Positions 7,281 through 16,299 are shown, numbered from the stretch's first letter. The stretch: DNA of 33,727 bases from a virus (IMGVR_UViG_3300034066_002435:1-33727), one strand, 5' to 3'. Numbers and translations are program-made. Notes: generated by a model not told the origin, from the letters alone.

Positions 7281-8071
7281 TTTTTAAACGGATATTCAAC
7301 AATGGTCCAACGATTACCATTCGATTCACAATTTGTTTGAGTAATATTATTCATACGAATGTCGTGATAAAAAAGTTTTGGTTTAATCCTCTTAGCGACA
7401 CTATCGACTAAACAAAAGAAACTACTGTTTAGACAATGAATCTCTTTTGCATTTTCAATAAGTCTCATATATGACAACATATTTGTTGTCTGTCCCATTT
7501 CAATTTTTATAATTTTAGTGTCAGGGATTGTGCCTATTTGATTTCTTCTCCAAGTCCAAAGATCAATCGGATAATCTCCTTCTGCACTGGAATTTTTATG
7601 CACTATGATATAGTTTTTTTCACCTTCTGTTAACTTATCATAAACTTCATCTACTCCTGGTATTTCTTTTGGTAAAATAAATTTTTCATATCTTTCTTTA
7701 AAAAGAATTCCTGCTTGTTCATAAAATTGCCTATCAAAATTGACAGCAAAATATTCCGGTGGAGAATTTTCTCTTTGAAGACGACGATAATAAACCTTCT
7801 CAAATCCAATTCTTGTTACAGGCCACCCCTTTTGTTGTGCCCAAGGAAACATTTCTTTTTCTAATGTTGCCCAATCATCATGAAAAGGATGCACAATAAT
7901 ATTATCGAAATCTTGATATAAACAACTTACTGTCTCATAATACCTATGATGACAAGGAAGATGAAGTCTTTCGCAGAGTTGTTCAGCATAGGTATGAACA
8001 ATTGCATTGCAAATAAAATTATCCCCGAGTGAAGTATGATGATGAAAAACTAAGTCTGGTATTTTATTCAT
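7277..8071 (-). CDS. Putative GT-B glycosyltransferase, heptosyltransferase-like
   Basis: About 264 residues from the ATG at 8071, which overlaps the upstream TGA; a TTG at 8083 is possible. HHHTSLGDNFICNAIV (about 10-25) resembles the N-terminal loop of GT9/ADP-heptose:LPS heptosyltransferases, which bears a similar -LGD- element. IHCLNSSFFCLVDSVA (about 209-224) resembles their C-terminal donor-binding strand, where a Ser/Thr-rich motif precedes a helix. The match is weak and the chain is shorter than typical (about 350). Presence in a cluster with heptose-activating genes supports the idea. The call is an inference from fold-level likeness. Confidence 0.45.
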   Translation of the reverse strand: MNKIPDLVFHHHTSLGDNFICNAIVHTYAEQLCERLHLPCHHRYYETVSCLYQDFDNIIVHPFHDDWATLEKEMFPWAQQKGWPVTRIGFEKVYYRRLQRENSPPEYFAVNFDRQFYEQAGILFKERYEKFILPKEIPGVDEVYDKLTEGEKNYIIVHKNSSAEGDYPIDLWTWRRNQIGTIPDTKIIKIEMGQTTNMLSYMRLIENAKEIHCLNSSFFCLVDSVAKRIKPKLFYHDIRMNNITQTNCESNGNRWTIVEYPFKK

Positions 8072-8646
8072 TTTACTATACAAGTTGCCTGTTCATAATC
8101 TGTTCTAGTAATCCATTCATATGATATTTTTGTTTTACTAGAAAATTCTAACCATGCTTTAATTTCATGATCTCTATATTCTGGATAATTTCTAATTTCA
8201 TCAAACGAAATAACAGTTCCAGAAACAATTCTTTTTTTAAGTTTGTCTAGAACAAATTTAGTTGATGAATATAAGTCCGCATCTAAGTGTAAATATGCTA
8301 CTGGTTCTTCATGTTCTTTTAGAAAATCATCCAAAGTATCTTGAAATAATCCTACAACTAACTCTACATTATTATTAACTACTGGAAGATTTCCATTTCT
8401 ATTGTAAGTTCCTTTTGGTTGATGATTTCCCCAATCTTCAGGAAGACCTAAAAAACTATCAAAACCATAAACTTTATTTTTAGTTTTTGATGAAATTATA
8501 TTGATGGTATTTCCAGAGCAAACACCAAATTCTAACCATAAACCATCATTCTTTACATAAGAAATTGTATTTTCAAAATATCCTGATGGCCAGGATGAAG
8601 GTGTTAAATTTTCAATAAGACTAATTTGAGAATCTATTTTATTCAT
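8068..8646 (-). CDS. TylF-type O-methyltransferase
   Basis: 192 residues. WLEFGVCSGNTINII (about 37-51) is a SAM-binding motif I. VYGFDSFLGLPEDWG (about 59-73) and YLHLDADLYSST (about 117-128) are hallmarks of the TylF/macrocin O-methyltransferase family, whose acidic residues bind a metal. FDEIRNYPEYRDHEIKAW follows as in the family. These enzymes methylate sugar hydroxyls, so this one probably O-methylates a sugar of the surface glycan. Both ends overlap neighbours by a few bases. Confidence 0.8.
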   Translation of the reverse strand: MNKIDSQISLIENLTPSSWPSGYFENTISYVKNDGLWLEFGVCSGNTINIISSKTKNKVYGFDSFLGLPEDWGNHQPKGTYNRNGNLPVVNNNVELVVGLFQDTLDDFLKEHEEPVAYLHLDADLYSSTKFVLDKLKKRIVSGTVISFDEIRNYPEYRDHEIKAWLEFSSKTKISYEWITRTDYEQATCIVK

Positions 8647-9503
8647 GACAAAACTCCATTTTCATTAAATTGATATACTCCTTTTAGATTCCCTCTATAC
8701 AAATTCATAAACATACCAACATTTCCAGTGTGATTAATAACATATTTGCATTCAGAAACACATCTTAATGCCGCATCAAACCATTGAGACCAATCAATTG
8801 AATTGGCACCGTTTTTTTCCATAAGACTCCATATAACACTATTAGAAGTAGTAGATGGTGTTTCTTCAAAAGTTATTAATTTATCTTGAAGTTCAGAATA
8901 AAAATATTCAATTACTTGAGTTTGATCCGTTTGAATTAATACTTTAAAATCCGGATTTTCTTTTAAAATCTTTTTTACTTCATTTAAGTATTCTTCAGGA
9001 TTAGCAATAATTAATTCTGTTCCCTTATCAGTTCCTCTATACAGTACAGCAATTGTTTTTGAAGTATCTATTTGATATTTTTCTATAAGAAATTGTTTTC
9101 TCTCTTTAATTATTCCATTAGGACCAAAAAATCGATTAATAATTTGATTATAAATTGAAAAATCATAAAGATCAAATTGTTTTTTATTTGAATCTGGAAG
9201 AATTATTCTACGATAAAGATCCAATTCACATCTTTCATTTATTTCATGAAATAATGGATAAATGTCTTGTTCTGGATCTTTTTTAAAATGCCTAAATCCA
9301 AAAGAGTAATTAATTTTCTCTGGGATTATTCCATGACTCAAAAGAATAATGAGTGAATTAAAAACTTGAAATTCATTGGAATAAAATCCACAATTCCACA
9401 AGCAGTAGAGTTCATTCATTTCCGGATGAGCAAGAAGATCGCATCCCGCATATCTCCCAGTTGTTCCAGATGCAACAACATACTTACAATTTTGCAATCT
9501 CAT
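8643..9503 (-). CDS. Fucosyltransferase-like glycosyltransferase
   Basis: 286 residues. VLYRGTDKGTEL (about 153-164) is the Arg-Gly-Thr-Asp element seen in alpha-1,6/O-fucosyltransferase-type GT-B enzymes. LIQTDQTQVIEYFYSEL (about 194-210) is a second conserved patch that is nearly repeated in the two-domain transferase at 2553-4100. The C-terminal VINHTGNVGMFMNLYRG would be the nucleotide-sugar side. GDP-linked sugars are the usual donors in this group, and the GDP-mannose 3,5-epimerase encoded two genes earlier would supply GDP-L-galactose or a related sugar. That donor link is inference. Start overlaps the previous stop as TAATG. Confidence 0.6.
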   Translation of the reverse strand: MRLQNCKYVVASGTTGRYAGCDLLAHPEMNELYCLWNCGFYSNEFQVFNSLIILLSHGIIPEKINYSFGFRHFKKDPEQDIYPLFHEINERCELDLYRRIILPDSNKKQFDLYDFSIYNQIINRFFGPNGIIKERKQFLIEKYQIDTSKTIAVLYRGTDKGTELIIANPEEYLNEVKKILKENPDFKVLIQTDQTQVIEYFYSELQDKLITFEETPSTTSNSVIWSLMEKNGANSIDWSQWFDAALRCVSECKYVINHTGNVGMFMNLYRGNLKGVYQFNENGVLS

Positions 9504-10162
9504 TAAGCACCCACAATATAATTACGAAGTTTATCTTCTTCAGCGATAATAGGGAAACAAATCAAATATCCTTCCTGAAGATATGATTCAACAATAATAT
9601 GCGTTTCATCAAGAAGTTCATAAACAAAATCTAGATTCTCTCCACCATGAAGTGCTTTATTTTCAAAGTTACCATTTTCATATGGACCTTCTTTATAGAT
9701 GCGAATGTCATCAATAACAATTACATCTTTACTCACATCACGCTTCTGGCACAGAATACGTAGTTCTCCTTCAAGAGGAATTTTAATGTAATCGGGGTCA
9801 TCACGAATAACTTCACGATGATACTCATCCCTATAAGAATCTGGGAAATGGGCATCAAGGAAAAACAGAGCAGGATTTTCATCTAGTTCATCAAGAACCT
9901 TTGGAAGTTCATCGTGACTATTACCAAGATGCATACAGACTTTGGAATTATCTTTAAAATAATCCACCGCTTCATTATAAATTCGATCAAGAATTTCAAT
10001 CGAATGCATAGTCAAATCTGGTTTTTGAAGTTGTGAAACTTGAAGGAGAGAATTCTGACCGTATGAATCTAAAATTCCACCAGTTCCAGTTTCAACATAG
10101 TGCTGAATATTAAAGTCCTCAAATGTAGGACGAAGATGAATTGCGTTTTGCAGTTTTGCCAT
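9503..10162 (-). CDS. SAM-methyltransferase-fold protein of a glycan cluster
   Basis: About 219 residues from the ATG at 10162; a GTG at 10171 would add three. HYVETGTGGILDSYGQNS (about 21-38) has the position and Gly pattern of a SAM-binding loop. MHSIEILDRIYNEAV (about 52-66) carries the acidic residue after strand 2, and ALFFLDAHFPDSY (about 97-109) has a metal-type Asp-x-His. Proteins of this type are common in phage and host glycan clusters. Catalytic activity is not demonstrated by motifs alone. The next gene overlaps its stop by one base, and its own start region overlaps the end of the epimerase gene. Confidence 0.55.
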   Translation of the reverse strand: MAKLQNAIHLRPTFEDFNIQHYVETGTGGILDSYGQNSLLQVSQLQKPDLTMHSIEILDRIYNEAVDYFKDNSKVCMHLGNSHDELPKVLDELDENPALFFLDAHFPDSYRDEYHREVIRDDPDYIKIPLEGELRILCQKRDVSKDVIVIDDIRIYKEGPYENGNFENKALHGGENLDFVYELLDETHIIVESYLQEGYLICFPIIAEEDKLRNYIVGA

Positions 10163-10167
10163 TTTTA

Positions 10168-11226
10168 TCACTTACAGTTTTTATTAGAAATTTGTTGGGA
10201 AATCCATTCGTAGGTCTTACGAATTCCTTCCTCTAAAGTTTGAGAATAATTCCAACCAAGTTTATCGCGGATAAGTTCATTATTCGAATTACGTCCACGA
10301 ACTCCAAGAGGAGCGTCAAGAATATGTTCTTTTTCTACATTCTTTCCAGAAACTTTAGCAGCAGTATCTACAAGTTGATTAATAGTAACCATTTCTTCTG
10401 AACCAATATTTACTGGTCCGATGAAATCAGATTCCATCATTCTACGAGTTGCCTCAATACACTCGTCGATATACAGGAAGGAACGAGTTTGTAGTCCATC
10501 TCCCCACACCTCGATGGTTCCACCTTCCTCAGGAAGATAGGCAACTTTACGGCAGATTGCTGCTGGCGCCTTTTCTCTTCCCCCTTCCCAAGTTCCTTCT
10601 GGTCCAAAGATATTATGATACCTAGCAACCCGAACAGGGATCCCATAATTACGAGAATAAGCGAAAAACAACCGCTCTGAGAACAATTTCTCCCAACCAT
10701 ATTCAGAATCTGGGTTAGCTGGGTATGCTGATTCTTCACGACAATCTGGGTTATCAGGGTCTAGTTGATTATGCTCTGGATACATACAAGCAGATCCAGA
10801 GTAGAAAATCTTGGTTTTATTTGTACCCTTAAAGTCATTCAGTTGTCGTTGTGCCTCAAGAATATTCAGATTAATAGTTGCAGAATTATGCATAATATCT
10901 GCATCATTCTCACCACTAAACACAAATCCTGCTCCACCCATATCAGCAGCAAACTGATAAATTTCATCAAAGGTATCAATATACCTTGATGGGACAAAAT
11001 TATAAAAATTGCGATAAGGACCTTTATACTGAAGAACCCTCTCAACAAAAGTTGGATCCCTCAGGTCACCTTGAATAAATTCATGTGCTTCTGTTTCAGA
11101 AAATTCTGGATGCTTTAGATCAACACCACGAACCCAATATCCTTCCGATCGTAGTCGTTTAATCATGTGACTTCCTATAAAACCACCAGCACCAAGAACC
11201 AGTGCTGTTTTTTTATAATCACTCAT
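10168..11226 (-). CDS. gme: GDP-mannose 3,5-epimerase-like NAD-dependent epimerase
   Basis: 352 residues, extended SDR fold. The NAD-binding GAGGFIGSHMIKRL is at about 13-26. DMGGAGFVFSGENDADIMHN, FYSGSACMYPEHNQL and the catalytic SEYGWEKLFSERL (YxxxK) follow in the order and spacing of plant and bacterial GDP-mannose 3,5-epimerases, with ARYHNIFGPEGTWEGGREKAP as the substrate-binding region. The enzyme converts GDP-D-mannose to GDP-L-galactose/GDP-L-gulose. Length matches the family (about 350-370). A good Shine-Dalgarno (AAGGAG) lies 7 bases before ATG. Its gene follows the sugar dehydrogenase after a 38-base gap, the largest in the operon. Confidence 0.85.
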   Translation of the reverse strand: MSDYKKTALVLGAGGFIGSHMIKRLRSEGYWVRGVDLKHPEFSETEAHEFIQGDLRDPTFVERVLQYKGPYRNFYNFVPSRYIDTFDEIYQFAADMGGAGFVFSGENDADIMHNSATINLNILEAQRQLNDFKGTNKTKIFYSGSACMYPEHNQLDPDNPDCREESAYPANPDSEYGWEKLFSERLFFAYSRNYGIPVRVARYHNIFGPEGTWEGGREKAPAAICRKVAYLPEEGGTIEVWGDGLQTRSFLYIDECIEATRRMMESDFIGPVNIGSEEMVTINQLVDTAAKVSGKNVEKEHILDAPLGVRGRNSNNELIRDKLGWNYSQTLEEGIRKTYEWISQQISNKNCK

Positions 11227-11264
11227 TTAAGTTCTCCTTTTATTTACAAAATATAATAATATTT

Positions 11265-12431
11265 TTACAGATTTACAATAAATACGGGGTCAATAATATA
11301 TTTTATATCGTCTACAAATCTAACCCTGTCACCATATTTATCAATCAAATAATCACATACTTGAGGAATAATCTTTTTATCATTGAGAATATAGACAATA
11401 TTTCCTCTATCCAATAAATCAGTACAAAGACGATATTGTTGACTTTCAGTAATAATATCTGTGCCTTTTTTATAAGTTATATATTCAAAATAAAAAGGTT
11501 TATTGTCTCTATTGATTTTTTCATAATAATCACAAATAAAGGTTGCGTGCTGTTTATTAATCTCATCAGTGACTGTTCCCAGATTATATTCTAAACCAAC
11601 TTTCTTTGCAAAAGCAGCAAATGACCTATTATCTCTCGGAAGACAGGGACCACCATAACCAAATCCATATTTAAGATATTTTCTTCCAATTCTACTATCA
11701 GTTCCAATAGAATTTAATACTGATGTGACTTCATCACCACATCCAGAATGATGTAGAATATCTCCCAACATATTTGCATAACTAATTTTTGTTGTTAAGA
11801 AGCAATTAATTGCTATTTTAGTAATTTCTGCTGCAGTTGTTGACATTGTACATACAATTGCACGAGTTGTCTGAATTTTTTCATACAACTTTCTCATATT
11901 AGAAACAATTAGATCTGTCTGATCAGAATGGTCTATTCCCAATAGAACCATATCAGCAGTACGTAAATCATTAATTATAGATCCCTGAGCAATAAATTCT
12001 GGATTATAAAGAACTTTTATTTTTGATGGAAGATGCTTTTTAAATTTATCACAATCTCCAGGGTTTACAGTGCATCCAACTACAAAATACTTTTTTGTTG
12101 AAATATTTTCAACTTCTTTTTTAATATCTTCTATAACATCCCATACATAAGAAACATCATAAGATCCATCTTCGAGAGAAGGAGTTGATACTAATGTATA
12201 AATTAAATCACATTCACGAATAACTTCTTTGTTGTCAGTAGTTGCTCTAAAATTTTTAGCAGTCCTAAGAATATTTTCTACCTCAGGTTCATTTGTAATA
12301 ATTTTACGATTGTTTAGATCATTAATATAATCTTCTCTAATATCAGAGACTAAGACATCGTATCCTGCCGATTCACACAAAAGTGCGAAACAAATTCCAA
12401 GTCTACCTGCGCCAATTACTCCTATTTTCAT
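11265..12431 (-). CDS. Nucleotide-sugar 6-dehydrogenase (UDP-glucose dehydrogenase family)
   Basis: 388 residues. The N-terminal Rossmann motif is GVIGAGRLGICFALL (about 4-18). VSTPSLEDGSYD (about 82-93) and YNPEFIAQGSIINDL (about 141-155) are the conserved NAD/substrate loops, the central linker has CFLTTKISYANMLGD, and the catalytic cysteine lies in GGPCLPRDN (about 254-262). These enzymes oxidise UDP-glucose or related sugars twice to the uronic acid with NAD. The chain is slightly shorter than the usual 400-450. UDP-glucose is the likeliest substrate, with GDP-mannose an alternative because the next gene makes GDP-mannose derivatives. Shine-Dalgarno AAGGAA precedes the ATG. Confidence 0.85.
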   Translation of the reverse strand: MKIGVIGAGRLGICFALLCESAGYDVLVSDIREDYINDLNNRKIITNEPEVENILRTAKNFRATTDNKEVIRECDLIYTLVSTPSLEDGSYDVSYVWDVIEDIKKEVENISTKKYFVVGCTVNPGDCDKFKKHLPSKIKVLYNPEFIAQGSIINDLRTADMVLLGIDHSDQTDLIVSNMRKLYEKIQTTRAIVCTMSTTAAEITKIAINCFLTTKISYANMLGDILHHSGCGDEVTSVLNSIGTDSRIGRKYLKYGFGYGGPCLPRDNRSFAAFAKKVGLEYNLGTVTDEINKQHATFICDYYEKINRDNKPFYFEYITYKKGTDIITESQQYRLCTDLLDRGNIVYILNDKKIIPQVCDYLIDKYGDRVRFVDDIKYIIDPVFIVNL

Positions 12432-12433
12432 AA

Positions 12434-13216
12434 TTATTCCTTTTTAATTTTAGATGTAATCAATAAATGCCATCCAAGTTTTTTTTCAAGAATTTTAAAC
12501 ATTTCATCAGGCATTACTTCAAACCAAGGTTGTTTTATATATTCCCCTCTTTTATATGGTTCAATTTGATATGGAAAAATATGGTCTTTTTGAATGCTTA
12601 TAATTTCAAAGTCATCACCTAAAAGATCTTTAATTTCATCTTCAGTGTATGTATATGCAATAGGGCATCCATATTGTGCTTCTGGTTGATCCAATCCAGC
12701 ACCAATCATATAATTTTTCCATGAATTAGAAGAATAAAGCATCATTTTAAATACTCCATTCTTATGAAGATATTTTTTTACTTCATTTATTACTTTTTGT
12801 GGATTGGGAGTATGATGAATTACTCCCCAAGAATAAATTAAATCAAATTTTTCTTTTGGAAGAAACTCAGATAAATTTTCGGCATTCCCTTCGTAAAAAT
12901 TTCCGTTCAAATTATAAACTTCAAATCTTTTTTTTGCAAGTTCTAAACTTTCTTTAGACAATTCAATGCCAGTATAATCTGCACCATTACGAGCAAAATT
13001 AATTCCTGCAGTTGCCAAACCACATCCTATTTCGAGAACTTTTTTTCCATTCCAAAGATTAAATTCGGAAAAAGATTTAATATGAGGTTCTACGAAAAAT
13101 TTCTTTTTTTCTACCTCATCAAAATATTCTTTAGTTCCAACTTCTCTTTTAGAATGTCTTATGTTACAAGGGCGATTATCCCAGAACTCTTTTACTTCAG
13201 TTATTGATATTGTCAT
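12434..13216 (-). CDS. Class I SAM-dependent methyltransferase
   Basis: 260 residues. The classical order is clear: motif I VLEIGCGLATAGINFARNG (about 60-78), acidic loop YTGIELSKESLELAKKRF (about 80-97), motif III EGNAENLSEFLP, motif IV FDLIYSWGVIHHTPN (about 124-138). The VIHHTP motif is typical of Methyltransf_11/25 enzymes. It probably methylates a sugar or small molecule in the glycan pathway. The ATG overlaps the stop of the NadE gene. The N-terminal FWDNRPCNIRHSKREVGTKE looks like a substrate-binding lid seen in related LPS-cluster enzymes. Confidence 0.8.
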   Translation of the reverse strand: MTISITEVKEFWDNRPCNIRHSKREVGTKEYFDEVEKKKFFVEPHIKSFSEFNLWNGKKVLEIGCGLATAGINFARNGADYTGIELSKESLELAKKRFEVYNLNGNFYEGNAENLSEFLPKEKFDLIYSWGVIHHTPNPQKVINEVKKYLHKNGVFKMMLYSSNSWKNYMIGAGLDQPEAQYGCPIAYTYTEDEIKDLLGDDFEIISIQKDHIFPYQIEPYKRGEYIKQPWFEVMPDEMFKILEKKLGWHLLITSKIKKE

Positions 13217-13986
13217 AGTTTAAATGTAGGAATAGAAATCATTTTATGTTTATTTTGTTTGTTAAATTTTTTGTAAATTTGAATGGCGTTAGTCTGATTC
13301 TCATTCAAGAACATTGAATCTTCATTTAATCCCCTTTCCATAACCCACTCAAGCATTTCGTATGAAGTTCCTATTTGGTCTTCATCTGTTCTTCCATCAT
13401 CCCAAAGACCATCAGTTGGGTTTGCTTCAATAATCTGTTGATCTATTTCTAAAGATTTACCAAGTTCCCACACCTCAGTCTTATAGAGGTCTGCAATAGG
13501 AGCAATATCTACACCACCATCGCCATATTTAGTATAAAATCCTATACCATAATCTTCAACTTTATTTCCAGTACCAACAACAATACCACCAACTGAAGTA
13601 GCAACTTGATAGAGGGTTACCATTCTAAGACGAGAACGAGTATTAGCAAGAGCATGAGAATTTATACCAAATTCACCCATCTCATTTTTAAAAGATTGAA
13701 ATACTTCCGAAAGATTATACTTCTGAACTATTACATTGCTAAAATTTTTTTGTAGATATTCTAAATGCAAATCAGAAAGATTTTCCTGTTCTTCTTTCTG
13801 ATGGATAGGCATACCTAATGCATAAACAGGCAATCCTGTTTTAGCAGAAAGTACTGAAGAAACAGCAGAATCAATTCCTCCAGAAACACCAATTACAAAT
13901 GCATTTATGCTGTTATTATTAGCATAATTATACATCCAATCAATAATATCTATAGATAATTTTTTATAATCAGAAATCCTGTTCAT
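13213..13986 (-). CDS. nadE: Ammonia-dependent NAD synthetase (NadE-type)
   Basis: 257 residues. The N-type ATP pyrophosphatase P-loop is GVSGGIDSAV (about 33-42). GTGNKVEDYGIGFYTKYGDG (about 139-158) and DIAPIADLYKTEVWELGK (about 160-177) are NadE signatures. The family amidates deamido-NAD to NAD with ATP and ammonia, and no glutaminase domain is present. Its place between a carbamoyltransferase and a methyltransferase in a glycan operon is odd. It could raise NAD for the two NAD-dependent sugar enzymes downstream, or it could be a specialised amidase of a sugar or uronate, as some NadE-like proteins in LPS clusters may be. The ends overlap both neighbours by ATGA. Confidence 0.85.
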   Translation of the reverse strand: MNRISDYKKLSIDIIDWMYNYANNNSINAFVIGVSGGIDSAVSSVLSAKTGLPVYALGMPIHQKEEQENLSDLHLEYLQKNFSNVIVQKYNLSEVFQSFKNEMGEFGINSHALANTRSRLRMVTLYQVATSVGGIVVGTGNKVEDYGIGFYTKYGDGGVDIAPIADLYKTEVWELGKSLEIDQQIIEANPTDGLWDDGRTDEDQIGTSYEMLEWVMERGLNEDSMFLNENQTNAIQIYKKFNKQNKHKMISIPTFKL

Positions 13987-15686
13987 TTTTTAATGAATAA
14001 TAAATTTTCAACAACAATAAAGTCTAATTCAGTATTTTCCAACACATAAAATGCATCTTCGACTGTAGTTAGTATGGGTTTTCCTCTAATATTAAAAGAA
14101 GTATTCATAATCATAGCAGGATATTGCCTATTAGACAACTCTTCTAGGATTTCATAAAACAGAGAATGTTGTTCTTTAGTTACTGTTTGAAGTCTTGCAG
14201 TTCCATCCTCGTGAGTAATTGAGGGAAATACACTTTTATATTCTTCTTTTACTGTTGGAGCAAAACTCATATATTCGGATGAATATGCATTATCAAAGTA
14301 TAAATCTTTATCCTCTTCCCTACAAACCGGCGCAAATGGTCTAAACCATTCTCTAAATTTTACTTTAGAATTAATAATATCTTTCATATCTGGAATAGAA
14401 GGATCGCAAATAATACTTCTATTCCCCAACGCTCTAGGACCAACTTCAGAATACCCTGCAATTATTCCACCAATCTTTCCATTTTTAATTAAATCAACTA
14501 TTCTAGGAATTGTAGTATATTCAACTCTATCTTGATATTGTTGATAATAATATGGTATTTTATCTCTATCTAAAATATCAAATCCACAATAAGGAGATAA
14601 ATTAATTTCCAAAGTTTGATAATAAGTAAAGTGCCCCAGAGATAAACCACAATCATTTGGGTTTGGTGGAACATACAACTTCAATCCCTTTGATTCTAAG
14701 TATTCTTTCAACTTTTGATTGAAGATAACATTTAAAGCACATCCACCAGAAAATACCAAATCCAAATTATACTTTTCAATATATGGTTTTATAAGCGAGA
14801 AACATAAATTCTCAAACACATATTGATTTGTTGCAGCCAAATCATAAGAATCTTGTCCACTGAAACAATCAGTAAAAAGTTCTACTCCCATTTCTTTAGA
14901 CATTTGTTCTACAGCGGGTCCTTGATACGACCAATGAACTAATGGATGCTGCCTATAAAATTTTTCTATTGGGGAAACCCATTCTGGTCTAACTTTACCA
15001 TAAGCAGAAAGACCCATTATTTTACCTGCATATGCTAAAGAAGATTTTTGATCTGGATCACCATTATTTCCCTTGGTTATTTCTTTAACAAAGTGCCCAA
15101 AATATCCATAAATTCCAGGATCAAATATAAACGGATTATTTCCAAAATTTACATGCCCTAAAGTAATAAACTCTTCTTTAGAGAAAAAATATACACTATA
15201 ACTTCTCAATGACATTTCACTAAGAGTTTGATAATCCATCCCCCCAGCATCAAGTGACATTACAAGACATTCTTTACCAAATCCACTCTGGAAATATGCT
15301 CCAGCACAATGAGACATATGATGTCCCATTCTAAAAAATCTTGCTTTGGGAAAATATTTTAAAAGGAAAGTTACATCATAATCATCCAATTCACTATACA
15401 ATATAATTTCTGGTTCTTCATTTAAATGAATTTTCAAATAAGTTAAAAATTCATGTCTACATTTATCGTCTATAGAGTGATTTGCTCCATCAAGTTCTGC
15501 CTGCTTTTTAAAAGCAGCATATCTTTTTTTACAAAATCGTTCTAATTCAAATATTCTTATATCTCCATTTTTATCTATAAAAGTGAAAGAAGAATCATGG
15601 CATCCATTAACTGCTAAAACTTTTTTACTGGATAAAAAGTTTTTTAATTCTTTTGATTTCAAAAATAGATCGCTATGGGCATTCAT
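13983..15686 (-). CDS. NodU/TobZ-family O-carbamoyltransferase
   Basis: 567 residues. N-terminal half: LAVNGCHDSSFTFIDKNG (about 25-42) and RMGHHMSHCAGAYFQSGF (about 118-135, metal-binding His cluster), then GLSAYGK and SGGCALNVIFNQKL of the YrdC/Kae1-like fold. C-terminal half: EVGPRALGNRSIICDP (about 415-430), FREWFRPFAPV and MNTSFNIRGKPI. This is the complete signature of carbamoyltransferases that use carbamoyl phosphate and ATP to carbamoylate a sugar hydroxyl, as in Nod factors and antibiotics. It is the first gene of the long glycan operon, starting after a terminator. I saw no convincing promoter in the 35 bases before it. Confidence 0.9.
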   Translation of the reverse strand: MNAHSDLFLKSKELKNFLSSKKVLAVNGCHDSSFTFIDKNGDIRIFELERFCKKRYAAFKKQAELDGANHSIDDKCRHEFLTYLKIHLNEEPEIILYSELDDYDVTFLLKYFPKARFFRMGHHMSHCAGAYFQSGFGKECLVMSLDAGGMDYQTLSEMSLRSYSVYFFSKEEFITLGHVNFGNNPFIFDPGIYGYFGHFVKEITKGNNGDPDQKSSLAYAGKIMGLSAYGKVRPEWVSPIEKFYRQHPLVHWSYQGPAVEQMSKEMGVELFTDCFSGQDSYDLAATNQYVFENLCFSLIKPYIEKYNLDLVFSGGCALNVIFNQKLKEYLESKGLKLYVPPNPNDCGLSLGHFTYYQTLEINLSPYCGFDILDRDKIPYYYQQYQDRVEYTTIPRIVDLIKNGKIGGIIAGYSEVGPRALGNRSIICDPSIPDMKDIINSKVKFREWFRPFAPVCREEDKDLYFDNAYSSEYMSFAPTVKEEYKSVFPSITHEDGTARLQTVTKEQHSLFYEILEELSNRQYPAMIMNTSFNIRGKPILTTVEDAFYVLENTELDFIVVENLLFIKK

Positions 15687-15723
15687 TAGATTAAATAAGA
15701 CAATATTTTTTATGTATATAAAA

Positions 15724-15754
15724 AAAAATATGAGTTATTTAAACTCATATTTTT
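15724..15754 (-). terminator. Rho-independent terminator between the small-gene block and the glycan operon
   Basis: Perfect 13-base-pair stem (15724-15736 with 15742-15754), five-base loop, and U runs on both sides. The minus-strand U run lies at 15728-15721. It follows the stop of the membrane-protein gene at 15791 and is symmetrical enough to act on either strand. Confidence 0.8.
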
Positions 15755-15790
15755 ACAATTAGGATTTTTGTAAGATGAGGGATCAAGAAA

Positions 15791-16009
15791 CTAAAAAAGT
15801 TGCATGAGTTTTGATATTTCACTAAACCCAAAAAATGCACATAAAAATAACACATCCCAAAGCTTAAGTTTAATAGCAAAAGGAATTGTGAGTAATCCTC
15901 CAATAACTTTTATCATCAAACCATATTTTAAATCTCCCCATAACATAGTTTGATAACCAATAATGAGGAGAATATTTCCAATCCAACGAAGAAGATCCGA
16001 TTTATGCAT
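15791..16009 (-). CDS. Small membrane protein of unknown function
   Basis: 72 residues from the ATG at 16009; a TTG six codons earlier is less likely. A GGGGGA Shine-Dalgarno-like stretch precedes it. Two to three hydrophobic segments are visible: IGNILLIIGYQTMLWG (about 9-24), YGLMIKVIGGLLTIPFAI (about 28-45) and LWDVLFLCAFFGFSEI (about 49-64). Charge distribution suggests short loops, so it should sit in the host inner membrane. Not recognised as a named family. It is the last gene before the terminator at 15724. Confidence 0.6.
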   Translation of the reverse strand: MHKSDLLRWIGNILLIIGYQTMLWGDLKYGLMIKVIGGLLTIPFAIKLKLWDVLFLCAFFGFSEISKLMQLF

Positions 16010-16061
16010 AATTGGATCCCCCACCAATTAGTACTGTTTAAGTCTATCCGTGACTATTTAA

Positions 16062-16277
16062 TCATGCAACTTCAACTGATTCAAGATCTTGATATACATA
16101 TTCCATAAGCATTTCATAGTCATCCAAAGGATCACCAGAAAATACTACACCTTCACTTTCGTAGTAACGACGAACCTTTTTATAAAGTTTTGGATTCTTT
16201 ACATCAAGGTAGAAATCACCATTTGCTGCACCACGAAGGGTTTGAACGTCTTTCTTGAATTTTGCTGTGAGAGTCAT
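16062..16277 (-). CDS. Small protein of unknown function, early-promoter driven
   Basis: 71 residues from the ATG at 16277. The longer frame to 16328 uses a non-ATG start and would run through the promoter, so the short start is preferred. The protein begins MTLTAKFKKDVQTLRG and is mixed alpha/beta and acidic toward the end (DYEMLMEYVYQDLESVEVA). A very good host-type promoter (16300-16328) ends 23 bases upstream. The type of promoter suggests early expression. I do not recognise the family; it looks like other small conserved cyanophage proteins with FYLDVKNPKLYKKVRRYY segments. Confidence 0.65.
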   Translation of the reverse strand: MTLTAKFKKDVQTLRGAANGDFYLDVKNPKLYKKVRRYYESEGVVFSGDPLDDYEMLMEYVYQDLESVEVA

Positions 16278-16299
16278 TGTTTTGAATGTTGACCTTAGT

